49,502 nt of DNA from Bondarzewia mesenterica (GCA_004802705.1 SGPL01000226.1:1-49502); one strand, 5' to 3'; shown: positions 1 through 12,517, counted from the first letter of the stretch. Notes: generated from the letters alone by a model not told the origin. Numbers and translations: made by a program.

Positions 1-2306
1 GTCATCATGAACCAGGCACTCTGCGAGTGGTTTCAGCATTCGTCTTTGACCGACCGACCGATGAATATCGATGAATGCTCGAGTACATGTGTCGTGAATT
101 GACGCGCTCGAGAAGTTTAATTTATTTATAAAAATCGCAATCGCCTTGCGCGTCGGTATATCCATAAAATTAAATGTCATCCGAATTTCGAAATCTCGAG
201 CGTGCAGGTGCACCCATAAACATATGCGCCACCGGGAATCGCATCGACGTGGTCACCGGACTGACGTGCGCCGCGGCCGCGCCAATGAAAATCGAGTCGA
301 GTGTGGGGAGAGGAGGGGCTCTGTGTTGACCCGGACGGGCTCGGCACCGATCGTGGAGACCGCGCCCAGCCCTGCTTTGGATCTCGCCACACAGATCTCT
401 CGATCAGCTTATCCGGACTGGAATTATTAAATAAATAAAATAAAATAAAATAAACGTGTTGTTTTTTTGACAAGGGCAGTTGGCAATAAATCATGCCTCG
501 CGTCCCCTCCCCCCACATCTGCAGTTGTCAGACTCATATGTGTTCGGATGCCGAACGAGGAGCGGATGAGGGCGCATTCGGCACACTCAAGAAACCCATC
601 TGCGGAGGGCTCCAGTTTGATATCGATAATATCCGACCTATCGCTGATCCTGAGGACTGATTCCTCGTCGTCGTATCGTCGAGGCATGGACTCTGCGCGT
701 GCGATCCGCATGCCGAAACCAGCACTCAAAGTTTCGTGTGGAAGTCAGCTAGGCCTGTACCACGCATGATGCATGAATACGGAAGTACCCTGGCTGAGCG
801 TGCTGCCCACGCGCAAAATTACCTCGTCGACCGTGTCGCGTCCTCGTCATGTGCCACGCGCTATGTATGTGCCCTCCCCACTAGCGTCGGACTCAAGTTC
901 ACGACATGCCCGCTGCCCAGCTCTGTAGTGAGGGGAGGAGGGATCGGCTGCTGCTAGAGAATGCCGGCGGAGGGGGTCATACTTACTTGATGGTAATGTA
1001 TATGAAATCGCTCGCGCCCATTTAAATAACAGTGGGGTGAGATCTGAGTTTGACGATGGGTTAACTGGTTGCTGTGTTTTTTTTTTTGCGCGAGTCGTTG
1101 GTCCTACTAAGATAGATGCGTTGCTAGACGCCACGTCTGAAACTTGAGGTCGAACCTTGCGCTTGAAGCTTGAAACTTGGAGCATGAGGCTTTGAGTTTC
1201 AGGTGCGAGGTTTGGAGATACGTGCTCCAACTTCGACGCGCTCGGCCATTCCCCGTCGACTGCTCAGCGCTCAGCGCTCACTGCCGGGCATACCATGGAC
1301 TCCTCTCTCCCATCCTGAGAGAGTCCACGCCGATCTAAACCAGCCTGAGACATCCTCACGGCGCTTCAGGAGTATCGACGCTTCGATATTCAAAACGTTC
1401 GCGCGGCCTTTAATCGAACGGCACAACGGTTCATCCCAACACAATCCCGCCAGCCTCCTTTCCATTTGCTCGCTCGGAATTTGTAAAGGCCCCATGATAT
1501 GTAAATACTCAATCGTTGAATGCACGGAGCGTCTTCGTCGTGGAGCTTCTCGCCCTCGGCTGCTTGGCATGTACATGTAGGTTTGAACAGAGATCGCATG
1601 CGACGATACGGTCTGAGTGTGTGATCGGATCGATCAATCCCAAGCACGGGCGCAATGCGGGGGGAAGCAGGACGGACGAGTCGATGGATCACTCGACCGG
1701 CGAGCTTGGACTCGCATCCAGAGATTGGGCGGCCCGGGGATCGCGGGTACTCGTTCCTTACTGCGTCCGTTATGAATCTTCGAGAGCGCCGACATACGAG
1801 AACGAGAAGAAAGGGATTCGGGTCGGGAAATGTGGAGCGGTGAAAAATGAATCGAGACTCTGGAGGAATGCTGAGCGTGCTTCAGCGGTACGCCATGGCC
1901 AATGGGCGAGCTTGGTACGACTTCGATAAAATGTGCGGTTAAAATTAGCTCGCTGTACGACATATGACGCTGGATGATGGTGTTACATACGTCGTACGTT
2001 GATTGCCTGCCTGTTCGATGGAAGCAAGGTCACTGTATGATGAATGGACGAATGGGGAGTGCAAATCAGCGATGAGGGGATGCTTCGCAGGACATGCTTG
2101 AGTGCGAAGGTTATAGATAGCTGGATGCAGTCTCGAAGTACCAAAAAGAGACAATCGATAGAATTATCCGGGGATTGTGAGAGGCAGTCAATTTTCTGAT
2201 GAACAGCCCTGAAAATGTCCAAGTACTGGAAGGAGAGTCGGAACTCACTCAATTAGTGCAAAGTAGATCAGAGAAATTAATTTTTGAACCACATCCAATC
2301 GAGCAG
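1..2306. other. no recognisable gene
   Basis: Open frames here are short, overlap on both strands and show no family motif or convincing splice-linked coding. An AT-rich (AAATA)n-like stretch lies near 430-453. A degenerate set of CTTGA/CTTGG-type words runs through about 1138-1215. A T/A-rich leader-like patch sits near 115-140. The stretch lies beyond the 3' end of the methyltransferase gene, so part of it may be that gene's 3' UTR. Confidence 0.5.
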
Positions 2307-3316
2307 CTACGCTCCTCGAGCAAAGACAACGCGCTCCTTTCCCCAGGGGTCCATCCAAACTTCTGTTGTCCCGAGTTGAGTTTCGGATCTTACTATCTTC
2401 TCAACCTCCCTCGCCTGCCCGTCGCCAACCTCAAGGGCTACGAGCGCTCCTTCCGAAAGCACGCCCTTTTGCCTGAGCAAACGGGCAATATCGTAGTAAA
2501 ATGTCAGTCCACCGCGCTCGGGCGTTCCAGGATGGTCACCAATCAGCGCGGCGGGATCCTCAAAATCTTTGACCGATGGCGGCAAGGCCTCGTAATCTTC
2601 TCGCGTAATGTAAGGCGGATTGGCGGTTACGACGTTGAACGGACGGAGAGGCAGCGCGGTCGCGAGATTAACGGGATCGCGTACGTCCCCACGCAGAGGT
2701 GTGAACACGTTCTGAAGCGCTTCCCCTCTGTTCGAGTCATTGATAGGAGGGGGGACCGTAGACACGCCGCAAACCGCTGCGTTCTCGGCCGCGAGCTCCA
2801 ACGCCGCCGGCGCGATGTCGATGCCTACGGCATATGTGCTTCCTGGAGCCCACTTCTTGCACAGAAGGAGAGGGATGCACCCCGAGCCTGTGCAGATGTC
2901 CAGGACGCGTACGGGCATGCGCGGCGAGGGTGCGAGGGTCTGAGATAGACGAAGCGCCCAATGTTCAGTCTCGGCACGAGGAATGAGGACTGGGGGGCGG
3001 GTGCGCAGGTGGAGTGGACCGAATGGCTGCGTGCCTACGTTATTGGATGTGCACGAGGCCAATGGATGACGATTGGTCACGACTAAAATGCAAAGACGAT
3101 TGGGGATGACGCACCGAGGATGTATTGCAAAGGCTCACCACGGGCGCGACGGGCGACCATGGTGGGCAGGTCTGGAATTGGCGGCAGTGCGGGGTCACGG
3201 TGCGGAGGAGCAGATGATAGGGCCAGCTTCATCCATTTGAGCTCGATGTGAGCGCTCTCTTGGCCGATGGACGCTTCTAGAGTCCTGAGCAAGTGCTGGG
3301 TGTTGTAGCGTGGCAT
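2307..3316 (-). CDS. MTQ1: HemK/PrmC-type release-factor glutamine N5-methyltransferase
   Basis: The family transfers a methyl group from S-adenosylmethionine to the glutamine of the GGQ motif in peptide-chain release factors; fungal MTQ1 acts in mitochondria. Exons (minus strand) are 3316-3115 and 3034-2307, joined by an 80-nt intron that restores the frame at LQYILG/TQPFG, giving 309 residues. Visible motifs are the N-terminal helical region ending in EPLQYILG, the substrate-side PVLIPRAETE, the SAM-binding VLDICTGSGC and the catalytic NPPY (in TANPPYITRED). The canonical third residue of PRPETE is Ala here (PRAETE). The start was chosen at the first ATG of the exon encoding the N-terminal helix; no clear mitochondrial presequence is visible, so an extra upstream exon is possible. 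It lies head to head with the ERT1-like gene, 922 bp apart. Confidence 0.88.
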
Positions 3317-4238
3317 GTCAAAAGGCGAACTAGTGAAGGCTGGATTGAGGAACGTAAAAGAGAACGAAGAGATTGAAGTTGTTGGTCAAGACAAACGACG
3401 GTGCCAGCAGTGGTCGGCCGCCTTCCGGGCGCTTGGTTGAAAAACACATATGTTTTGCATCGTAAGCATCTGCACCTCTGAAATCGTCGGAATTTATTGA
3501 TCACGACGTTGTAACGTCGTGAAGAGTCCAGTCGACGATGTTGCCGTTGGAGCCAGCGTCCGAGTCGAATGAATGCACTTACATATTGCGGTGTGCTTTA
3601 AATGGCAACGTTCTGGATGCGCGAACTGGACCAACGTAAGGAACTGGGGTATGGGGTAATGCCATAAAAGGATAGGAGGTTCGAAAGGTGGGCGATGCAA
3701 AAGATCGAGGAGAGACGAGTCAAGTTGGAGGTCGTTGTCGGCCTCCAACGACGTGGATGGTGTCGAGCAGGAGAGCAGAGAGGATGCCGGGGCATTCCGA
3801 AGGGGGACAGTGGTGGAAAAGTGAGAGGCCGCGGCGCGCCGGCACAAGGCCGGCGTCAGGACGTTGACGAGAGAGGAAGATCGGGCCGGGGGCTCAGTTC
3901 GGCAGCGTTGGGATTTGGCCCCTGGGTTATTTCCCCTCCACTTTTATTTACACCTCTCGTCGTTTATATATAAAACTTCTCCTCCGCTCGACCGCTCCTC
4001 GTTTCCTCCCCGCACCCATTTCCTCTGACTCGACCGTTTTCCTTTCTCCTTCCAGTTTCGGTTTCTAGCGCCGTCATCGACCCTTTCGGCCGCTGACCTA
4101 TTCTGCTGAGCCTTCGGACTTTGACGCCATAGTCCTCGCATCATCACCAGGGCTTTTTCTATTGACGAGACACGATCTTCTTTCCTGAACTTTTAATCTA
4201 TCTTTTTCCTCGTCTTGACTTCCCCCGCTTCTATCAGC
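3317..4238. other. divergent intergenic region between MTQ1 and ERT1-like gene
   Basis: No coding signal is recognised. The right half looks like a promoter and leader for the plus-strand gene: a TATA element near 3965 is followed by a strongly pyrimidine-rich tract from about 3976 to 4215, typical of fungal leaders. Confidence 0.5.
3965..3975 (+). promoter_or_regulatory. TATA-like element upstream of ERT1-like gene
   Basis: The sequence TATATATAAAA lies 264 nt before the chosen ATG at 4239, and a CT-rich leader follows it. The distance fits a transcription start around 4000-4050. This is inference from sequence only. Confidence 0.4.
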
Positions 4239-6522
4239 ATGCATCCTACCCTGGTTAACCACCCTTCTCATCCTCCAACACTCGCAGTTGACCCCGCTTC
4301 CTTGTCTGCCTCCCCCACCACCGTCAACGGTTCTCATTCCCATTCCAGATCTGCCCAACCGGGCCCTTCAGGTTCCAGTGGTACGGGGAAGAACTCCGCA
4401 GCCACGACCGGTAAAAGACGGCGTTCTGAGGGTGTCAGCGATGCTCCTGATTCTGCGACCGTGGGCTCGAAGAAGGATGGGCAGAAAAAGAAAAAGGCCA
4501 GCAGGGCCTGCGTACACTGTCAAAAAGCCCATCTGACGTGCGACGACTGTGAGGCCCCCCGCATTTTCCTCGTTGCCCGCTCATCATTTTTTTTCACCCC
4601 TTTTTGGTCACATGACACCTTAGCTCGACCGTGCCAGCGATGTATCAAGCGTGGTATCGCGGAGACGTGCACAGAGGGGCACAGAAAGCGTGCCAAATAT
4701 CTATTGGACGAGGAGGAACTGGGTGCGTCCGATCAATTGATTTTATTTACGAATATGAATTTTCTCACATGCACCCCTGTGTAGAGCAATTGAAGAGGCA
4801 TAAATCTGGAGGGACGAAGGCCGCACCCGCGCCAATACAAGCACCGACGCCAATACCGACGTGTATGTCCACGATTTGTCTTTGTGTAATTGAACACCTG
4901 TCCTTACGTGATCTTTAAGCCGAACCCTTCCCGCCGAATGACCCTCTCTTCAACGTTCCCTTCGATCAATCTTTCCCCTTCGGCTCGGAAGCAGCCAACC
5001 TCGAATATTCAATCCTATCCGCTATCCTTGGCAATCCCTCACCGGAATCACAGTCGACCACCTCACCACCGCCCAATCAGTCGTTCACCCAAGACTACTC
5101 GAGTTCATGGACTTCAGATGCTATGAATCCTGGTCCTCCATTGTCTGGAAATTCAAATGGCTTCGTCACGTCGCCCACCACTCTTACGAGCACGACCGAC
5201 ATGTTCGATCAGGAGCCGCAAATGGGCATGCCGTTGCCCGATGGGGTGTCAACCGCCGCAGTCACGAATGGCGCGCCATCTGACTTCCTTGGCTCGTCCT
5301 ACTCTTCGACATCTCAAGCTCTTGCGCGCACGTCATCGCCCACGCTCGCCACGGCGGCGAATGGAGCGTCTCAACATATGTATGCTGCCCAGCAGCAGAC
5401 CCAGCTCTCTAGCCAACCTCTACATCCCCTCGCCCCGCGCTGGCCGCCCTCAAGTACAGACTCGACGTATGTATTCTGGCCCGGCCCTGTCGCCAACGCG
5501 GGAAAATCCCGCAGCGCCGCAGCGTCCGCGCTCACGAACGGCACGAACACCGCCTCTGCATTGTCGGGCCCCAAGACGGCGCAGGAAGTCTATGATAATG
5601 TCACGATGCCGTATGATTATACGGAAGGATACCACTCGCTGATGAAGTACCTACCCTATCGGTGAGTATGCGCGCGTCGCGACGTGATGCCAGACTGCCT
5701 CCTATCCCACCCATTCCAATCCCTATTCTGGCTGCTATGCGGTCATCGTGTGCGCGTTGAGCTCCCCTCCCTCCCTCCGTTTTGTGTGTGGATGTAAGAT
5801 CTGATCATTCTCTGTCTGCGTCTGCGGGCAACAAGATTTGAAAAGAATGATATTCTGCGTATCGTTCGCGCGCTGGCCATTTTTAGGCCTTCACTCATTG
5901 CGCTGCAGATGCCGCTCACGGAGGAGGACGAGGTGTTTGTAGAGAAATGTTTCCAGCGGTCGATCATCGTAAGTCCCATTCATCCCCTCTCAACGAGGCG
6001 TATGAAGGCTCATATTCTTGCCATGGCGTAGGAACTGGACAAGTTGATCTCGTATAGCGGGACTCCCACCGTTGTGTGGAGACGCACTGGAGAGATTTGT
6101 CTGGTCGGCCCGGAATTCTGCATGCTCACAGAATGGACCAAGGAAGAGCTCCTTGGCAAGGGAAAATACATATGGGAGGTGCGTTGGTTCCGTTCTTTTG
6201 TTTGTTAACCCTGCACACAATGCTCACGCGGTTCTTTCACCAGCTATTCGAAAACCAATCCGTCGTGGAGTACTGGGAGAACTTCGCGACGCATGCCTTT
6301 GAGAACACGACACAGTCGGTGTACTCTCACTGTATTCTCCTCAAACCCTCCGGCGTTCCGGTCCCGGCGACCTTCTGCTTCTCTATCCGACGCGACATCT
6401 TTGACCTTCCAAGTCTTGTCATCGGTCAGTCTTTTCTAAGACACAATGCTCTGTATCTCCGATCATGACTTCTGACTGGCGTGTTCTTGACACATATAGG
6501 GCAATGGCTTCCACTGCTATAG
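4239..6522 (+). CDS. ERT1: Zn2Cys6 transcription activator of gluconeogenesis, ERT1 type
   Basis: Fungal ERT1/AcuK-type factors activate gluconeogenic and non-fermentable carbon genes in the nucleus. Eight exons: 4239-4548, 4624-4722, 4785-4862, 4920-5661, 5836-5968, 6032-6178, 6244-6424, 6500-6522; they total 1713 nt and give 570 residues in frame. The zinc cluster at about residues 95-125 has spacing C-X2-C-X6-C-X5-C-X2-C-X8-C ([13 protein letters not shown] ... [10 protein letters not shown]) and is interrupted by intron 1 between the third and fourth cysteines. The basic [15 protein letters not shown] and [17 protein letters not shown] blocks are hallmarks of this family. A low-complexity Ser/Thr/Pro middle is followed by a PAS-like C-terminal domain (from about residue 440) ending in GQWLPLL. 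Exon 3 uses the GTATGT donor at 4863, because the GT two bases earlier would bring in a stop. ATG 4239 is the first true ATG; an upstream TTG in frame is not needed. Confidence 0.92.
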
Positions 6523-8022
6523 GCTGCGGCCTGGCAGCGAGGGCACTGTCTCTCTGCGCTGCATTTTCTATCTCTTCGTTTCTCTTTCACATTCCATCCT
6601 GCTTCGTAGGGACATCGCATTCCTATCTTTATGCACCCGTGGATCACACCCGCATCATAGCCCTTTTTCCCTTTCCCCCTATCCTTCCCATCTTCCTTTC
6701 CCCGTCTTCATTCATTTTTCGGTTTTCGGTTTTCTTTTTTTACTATTGACCGTTTTGACGCCCACTGACGTCTCTTATTAGTAGTCGCTCGCGACCCGCT
6801 TTGCTCGATGTCGAATTGTTTTCTCTTTGTACTACCTGTACCATCATGTCTTCCTCGCCAGGTCGAAGCAAGAATAATCGATAATCTGTTCAAACACGCC
6901 GCGGCGGCAGTGGGTTCGCCACCCCCGCGCGAGTTACACACTGTGAGTCCGATTGTGGTGATCGACATTTTGTATTCAACGTCAACAATTTGTAGAACTG
7001 AGCCTCGAGGGGCTTTCGTGCGGAGTCGATCATTGATCGTCAACCTTCTGGGTCGTGGGCCAATTCCGTGAGCTGGAAGATTCGCCTACCGATTTCTCCT
7101 CGCCATACAGACTGTAAGTCAGGAGCAAAAGTCACCATCTTCGTCTCCTTGGATCGCGAGGTCTCACTAGCAGCCCGGCCCGCCAATTTCGATCAATCGA
7201 CCTGATCTTTGCGAGCCGAGGATTTTCTTGGTGTGGTATGAATTTATGACGCACCGTGCCACTTCGCCCCTCTCAATCAATTGTGACTCAATTGACGAGA
7301 ACACTCAGAAGCACCTAGCCTTGAGATCGTGTTCTGCAGAATCCAGATCTTAAAGATACACTGCATCGAACCTCGGCCCATCTATTGTTATTATAGCCCC
7401 CGACAACGCAAAAAGAATACACAACAATACAATAAATGTTGGGTCTTTCCCCACGTTAGCACCGCAACGCGCGCGTATGCGCCAATCACCACGAATATGC
7501 TCCACAACGATGATACATGTTATCTTCCTTCTGTCGCCTCTCCCACACCGCCCCAGAGATGACAACGTAAATTGCTCGCTCGCTGTGATTTGTTAATGAT
7601 CCTTGTCCCATGTGCTTGCAGTAGGTACATATGCACTGTCTGGGAAGCAAAACCCAAGTACTTTTTCTTTCGACCCATGACCAGCCGGGACGACTCGGAT
7701 GTGATGTCGGGACTCCTCGTCTGCACGGCTGCCCGTTCCATACGGATGTAAACAACCCTGTGCGCAGCTGTTCATTATATTCAAGTGACCGAGGTAGCCT
7801 GGGGAAACGAACGAACGAAAAGGAGGGAGCGAAAAAAGAGAGATCAGAGAGAACGGTCCGGTCGCGAAAAAGAAAAGAACGAAAAAAAAGAGAAATAGAT
7901 CCTGAACGTTGAACAATTGAAAAAAAATCATACTCGTTCTATCATATCCGCGTATGTATCCGCACGCTTCTCGAGCCTTTCTTCAACCTTCCGTCCGCGA
8001 CCACCCCTGCTCTTTCTCCGAG
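6523..8022. other. convergent intergenic region
   Basis: This region lies between the 3' ends of the ERT1-like gene (+) and the PRA1 gene (-). No conserved protein, splice-consistent gene or RNA gene is recognised. A purine-rich (GA/A) tract occupies about 7800-7927 and T-rich tracts lie near 6680-6745, either of which could be UTR. Confidence 0.5.
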
Positions 8023-8881
8023 TTAAACGCTCTCCCCGACGGTCGCGTATTCGCTCTCGATGCCGGGTTCGATGATCGTCGCGTGGCCGAGGATGAGCAC
8101 GGCGGACGCGCCGACGAGCCAGAAGAACGTTCCGAGCGGTGAGGAAATCCACAGAAGCGGGATGCCGATGACGAACAACGCGGTGTACAGGTGTTTTTGA
8201 GTGATGACGTGTTCGCCAACTTGCATTGGCTCGGGCGCTACGCAGGCGCGAAAATCATGCTCAAGTCAGTAACCTGAGGAGGACGATGCGGGAAAGTGGG
8301 AGACTTGTGCGCACCAAATTTGTTGATGGCGGCAAAGCCACCAATGAGGAAGCCGAGGGAGATGAGGAGGAGAGGGTTGGTGATCCTAGGACATGGACAG
8401 CACGTGAATACCGCATTCTCAGTGCATGCCTTTGTATCGAATATCTAGAGTGCTCACATGGCGTAAACAGCCAAGACCGCGACGATGAGTCCATAGTTGC
8501 CTGTGCCATTACATACTAAACACCTTATCCCGGTCAACGACACCACGCGACGGACACACCTGAGAAGTAGCGAGTATTATACGATATCCGCTGTGATTGC
8601 GTACATGCGATGAACACGGGTTACGGAGGCAGACGGGGCGTGGATGAGACGACGCACCGAGACGGCAGTGTTCAGGTCCGCTGGCCGCGAAATGCGGTGG
8701 GCGTCGAAGAACTCGTTGGGCGGGCGCAGCGCGCTCAAGCGGGTTTCCTGTATGCATTGCAAAAGTGAAGCCGTTGTATTCCCGGAGGCACGACAGTGTC
8801 AGGCTTCGAGCTTCAGACGTTGAGAAGGGTACGCACGCGGAAGGATTTGACAGTGTCCATGACACGAAGAGCAGTTTCCAT
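8023..8881 (-). CDS. YIP3: PRA1/YIP3 family prenylated Rab acceptor
   Basis: PRA1-family proteins are small Golgi/ER membrane proteins that bind prenylated Rab GTPases in vesicle traffic. Six exons (minus): 8881-8837, 8747-8658, 8590-8560, 8500-8458, 8385-8315, 8237-8023; 495 nt, 164 residues. Visible family signatures are RPPNEFFD ... RISRPADL at the N-terminal side, SYNTRYFSGNYG before the first membrane hairpin, the hydrophobic pair around ITNPLLLISLGFLIGG, then a second hairpin containing LFVIGIPLLWIS and the conserved C-terminal ILGHATIIEPGIE. The length is typical of fungal members. The small ORF at 9195 is transcribed divergently 313 bp away. There is no sign of disruption; all intron phases close. 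Confidence 0.93.
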
Positions 8882-9194
8882 GACTGATAAGTTATGTTTT
8901 GAAAAAAAAAACCCCCGATGGGAGGAGAGCGTCAACCGTAAGAGCGGGTGCGGAAGAGTATACGGGTGGTGGTACAATATGAAGAGGCAAAAGTAGGAGA
9001 CTGCGGAACTGTGTATGTGTGCAAGTTGTGTCTTTGGCGGTGCAAGTACTACCACAGTATTTTTGCTGTTTATTCCTATTGTCTCTTATCCTGCGCCGCA
9101 GCAATAAACAGACGCCGCCTTTGTCCTCCCGCCACCTCCATCACTGCTCTCAAATCGATACCCTCACCAATCTCTCAACCCTCACTTTACGGCC
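8882..9194. promoter_or_regulatory. divergent promoter region between YIP3 and small ORF
   Basis: This 313-bp spacer separates two divergent start codons. It contains an A9 run at 8902-8910 and a pyrimidine-rich leader before 9195. No named operator is recognised. Confidence 0.3.
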
Positions 9195-9416
9195 ATGATT
9201 CGCCGAAACCCTACACTCATCACCATGAGCGACAGCGATGTGCAGGACGTACGCAGCATGCTCGCGCGCAAAAAGACTGAGGCAGTTTCGAGCGCGACGA
9301 ATGGAAAAGGCAAGGGGAAGGACGTATCGCAGCAATCGACGACGCCGTTCGTCGCTGCCGAGGAGGCGAAGAGGAAGAGAGAGGCTATGACTCGAGAGGA
9401 GAGGTTGGGCATCTAA
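9195..9416 (+). CDS. small hypothetical protein (possible first exon)
   Basis: I do not recognise this 73-residue frame. It has two in-frame ATGs (9195 and 9228); from the second it reads MSDSDVQDVRSMLARKKTEA, then a Ser/Thr/Lys-rich stretch, and ends in a charged helix, EEAKRKREAMTREERLG. The composition (Lys/Glu/Ser-rich, no membrane segment) is protein-like and a CT-rich leader precedes it. The ending at GI-stop may be artificial: a GT lies at the end of EERLG and AG sites lie downstream (for example near 9440 and 9556), so a spliced continuation towards 9577-9786 is possible, although that would overlap the PEX5 3' end. Function unknown. Confidence 0.35.
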   Translation: MIRRNPTLITMSDSDVQDVRSMLARKKTEAVSSATNGKGKGKDVSQQSTTPFVAAEEAKRKREAMTREERLGI

Positions 9417-9732
9417 TATCTAGTACCATGCATGTGCAGATCCATGTCTTGCTGCGTTCTCATTTCGGGGAGTGGTGAGCTTGCCCCTCGAGAACTTTGC
9501 TCATTGTATGTGTTCAATCATCACTAACAGCTTTCATGCTGGCTAAAATGGAACAGGTTGCTTCGCACAAGGATATATGCAAGACACAGACGAGGACGAT
9601 AGCATATCCTATTGTGAGATGAGGAGTGCCTATGGACAGCATACGTACACAACCCTACAAACCCAAATATCCATTCAATGCTCAAATTGTGCACGAAATC
9701 CTGTCAATTCAATCGATGAGTTCATCCCATCT
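9417..9732. other. short spacer before PEX5 3' end
   Basis: There is no independent gene that I can support. The region may hold further exons or the 3' UTR of the small plus-strand gene and the 3' UTR of PEX5. Confidence 0.35.
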
Positions 9733-12517
9733 TCAGTAGGAGCCGATGCTGTTACCCGTACCTTCCAGATTCTGCTGGTCGCATAGTGCAGCCAGATCAA
9801 CACGCTGCATGTGAAGACACGTCGTCTTCAAGCTCTCCCACAACGAGGTGGACGTAATTCCCCGATCATTGTCCGTCTCACCGACTCGATCGCTATCCTG
9901 GAGGACGAGCGCATCAAAGATGTGTTGAGCGGCCTCCTCATACCGCTACATGACGGCAAAAGCAGTAATCCATAAGTCTCCAGCAGCACACGGTGATTTC
10001 AAAGTCCTGGCGCACCTGTAGGTTGATGCACGAGATCCCTAAATTAAACCTGATCAAGATATCAGCAACTTGGTTCGACGTGTAACTAGCTGAACATGTC
10101 TTACCTTGCCCTAATATACGCCGGGTTAAGTTCCAACGCGCGATAATAATACGTGATAGCATCCTCTGCCTGGCCATTGTTGGCCATCGTAGCACCCACA
10201 CGGTTGTACAGCAGCCAGTCCTACGCCGCAGCGTCAGCAAATGACAACACAAAAATTGCATGAAGGGGAGTCTGACTTCCGGTCTGACCGCCAACGCGCG
10301 CGGAAACAATCTTGCGCCTTCGCGTAGTCCTAAATGACAACGCTCGGCTCAGCAAAGTCACCCACCAGCAAATACATAAAGTATATGAAACGCAAGAAAA
10401 TCAGACTGCATGCGCACCTCATTCGTATTCAACAGCACTGCAAGCGCAATCTGAATATCTGCATCCAAGCCCCCACTCATCTCGCTCCTGGCCATAGCGA
10501 TCAAGCACTCAATCAGCCCCGCATTCGTCTCCGAGTCGGCCTCGCCCGCGACCGCCCTGTGCCCCGCGACAGCGGCCTGATAGCGCTCATTGCGGTCCAC
10601 CCACTCGCGCACGGACGCGTACGTGCCATGCCGGTCGCCCTCATTCGTGTGCGAGATCGCCAGTGCCAGCCAGGACGGCAGGTGCGACGGGTCGAGCTCC
10701 AGCGCGCGGCGGAGCGCCTGGATCGCCTGATGCTCCCGCTCGTTCTCCTGCTGCTTGACGCCCAGCTCAAACCACGCGCGCGCGTTGGTCGGTTCCCGCT
10801 GAACCGCAGCTTCCATCTGCAGGACGCTCTATATCATACCAACAGAGATCGGTGACCCCAAAATCAGAATTGAAAAAGCGAGGTTGAAAAGGCACGAATG
10901 TAGACTGACTTCGTAAAACGAAGCGGGCCTCTCACCGCCATGCATCAGATGATGGTGCAATGTATCTGCAGAGCGCTCCCCGAGTAGGTATGGATTGCCT
11001 GGCTGGAATAGATAGTTCGAGACGGGCCGCACCCCCGTCGCCGTCGCCTCAAACGCGTCCCAATCTCTCTGCATATGTGCCCACTCTTCTTTCTGCTGAT
11101 TCAAAACTTCCTCAGGAGGCGGTTGTGCGACTCTCCAGTACTCCGCGTACTCTTCGTTGTCCTGTCGGAAGTACGCCTCGTTCGCGTCCTCCGTCGTCGT
11201 TTCCGGCATGCCATCTGTGACAGAAGATCTCGCCTCGGCGCCGGATTGATACCAAAGTGGCGGGAAAGGCGCATGCGCCGACGTCTCTGGGATCGACGTT
11301 GAGGGGCCTGGGTCGATGGCCTTCCCTTTGCCCTTGACGTCCCTCGCAGCAGTCGAGAAATCGTCCGCCCACTGACTGGCACCTGCTTCCGAGAGTGAGT
11401 TTTGAACGAGGTCGTTCCCTTCCACGACCATTTCACGATCCCGGAGCTGCCGCATCAGCCCCATAAACTGGCTGTTCTGGAATTTGGGATTCTGGTCGTG
11501 GCTGACGGAGTCGATGAGCTGTCCAGCGGTCCGCGCAAGCTCGTCCGCGACTTGCTGTGGAGGGTGGTGAGATTGTCCTTGTTTTGCAGCTTGAAAGGCC
11601 TCCGTAGAGAGGAACGAAGCTTCAAGGGATCGAAATTCCTGGTCCCATAACTTTTCTGTATAAGCTTGAGCAAAATAACACACGCGAACGCGCTCTTCAA
11701 GTCCGACTCACGATCAAGTGGGGTTGGTGCCGGTTGTTGGAGCAATGGGGAATGCACAGGCGACATAGCAGTCATCTGATTCATCTGGAATCCCGACATC
11801 GACGGCAGAAACACTATTGTCCCGGTAAATCACGAAGCAGATATCGGGATAACATGAAATTCAAAGGAAGATGAGCATTCGCACGACACAGACATCAAGC
11901 CAAATTCTGCATACTTCGGGAAGTGCCAAACTCGGGCCGCTGCATGCTGTGATTCTGCTCCTGCACATGTGTCTGCGGGCTGGACATCTGGGCCGGCGAA
12001 GCCTTCGCAGGGGACTGGACCACAAAGTCCGCAGCCCACGATGCGAACGGTACGGACGCATGTGCCGTCGGAGGTTGAGTGGAGGAAAGTGCAAGTGCAC
12101 GTGCATGCGCCTGCGAAGGGCCAGGCAGCGAAGCGTGGAGGGCCGTCAGGTCGAACGCTGAAGGCCCAGCGAAAGAAGGGGGCGCGGACGTCGTGTGCCC
12201 GGAGAAGAAACGCGCAGCGTCCTGTGCGAGCTCGGGTCGTGTGGGCTGCTCTGTGCGGAATGTCTGAAGCACGACGCTGTGAGCTCGTGTGAATGCTCAC
12301 ACGAGGCGAGACGTACCTCTCGAGATGGGCCGGCTCTGCCTGCGCCAAAGTAATCCTTAAGATGTGCACGCGAGTGAGGGTGAGAGTCGGTCTCGACGAC
12401 AATGTGTTCACGACGCACCTGCTGCAGTCCTCGATCCTGGTCAAATCGCTTCGTGAGCCCCTGCAGAGGGTTCACAGGCCCGCAATCGGCACCATTCACG
12501 AGCATGGGCAGCGACAT
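9733..12517 (-). CDS. PEX5: peroxisomal targeting signal 1 receptor PEX5 (one apparent frameshift)
   Basis: PEX5 binds C-terminal SKL-type signals in the cytosol and docks cargo at the peroxisome. Ten exons (minus): 12517-12419, 12355-12317, 12263-11915, 11813-11712, 11655-10910, 10828-10418, 10329-10277, 10220-10105, 10049-10016, 9945-9733; about 720 residues. The N terminus MSLPMLVNGADCG holds the conserved cysteine (C12) used for monoubiquitination and recycling. WxxxF motifs for PEX14 binding appear as WAADF (about W122), WDQEF (W200) and WADDF (W292). TPR repeats fill roughly residues 350-690 (NARAWFELGVKQQENEREHQ, NLGISCINL, RYEEAAQHI). Exon 7 is 53 nt but both flanking phases require 54. 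One base is missing in the (CG)4 run at 10295-10302, which turns ALAVRPE out of frame; everything downstream is conserved, so sequence error is likely. Confidence 0.93.

Noticed and set aside
847..1230. 127-codon minus-strand frame
   Set aside because: Low-complexity composition, no motif, no splice partners.
7800..7927. purine-rich tract that could be a structured or repeat element
   Set aside because: It is a simple GA/A-rich stretch with no periodic unit or hairpin; probably UTR or spacer.
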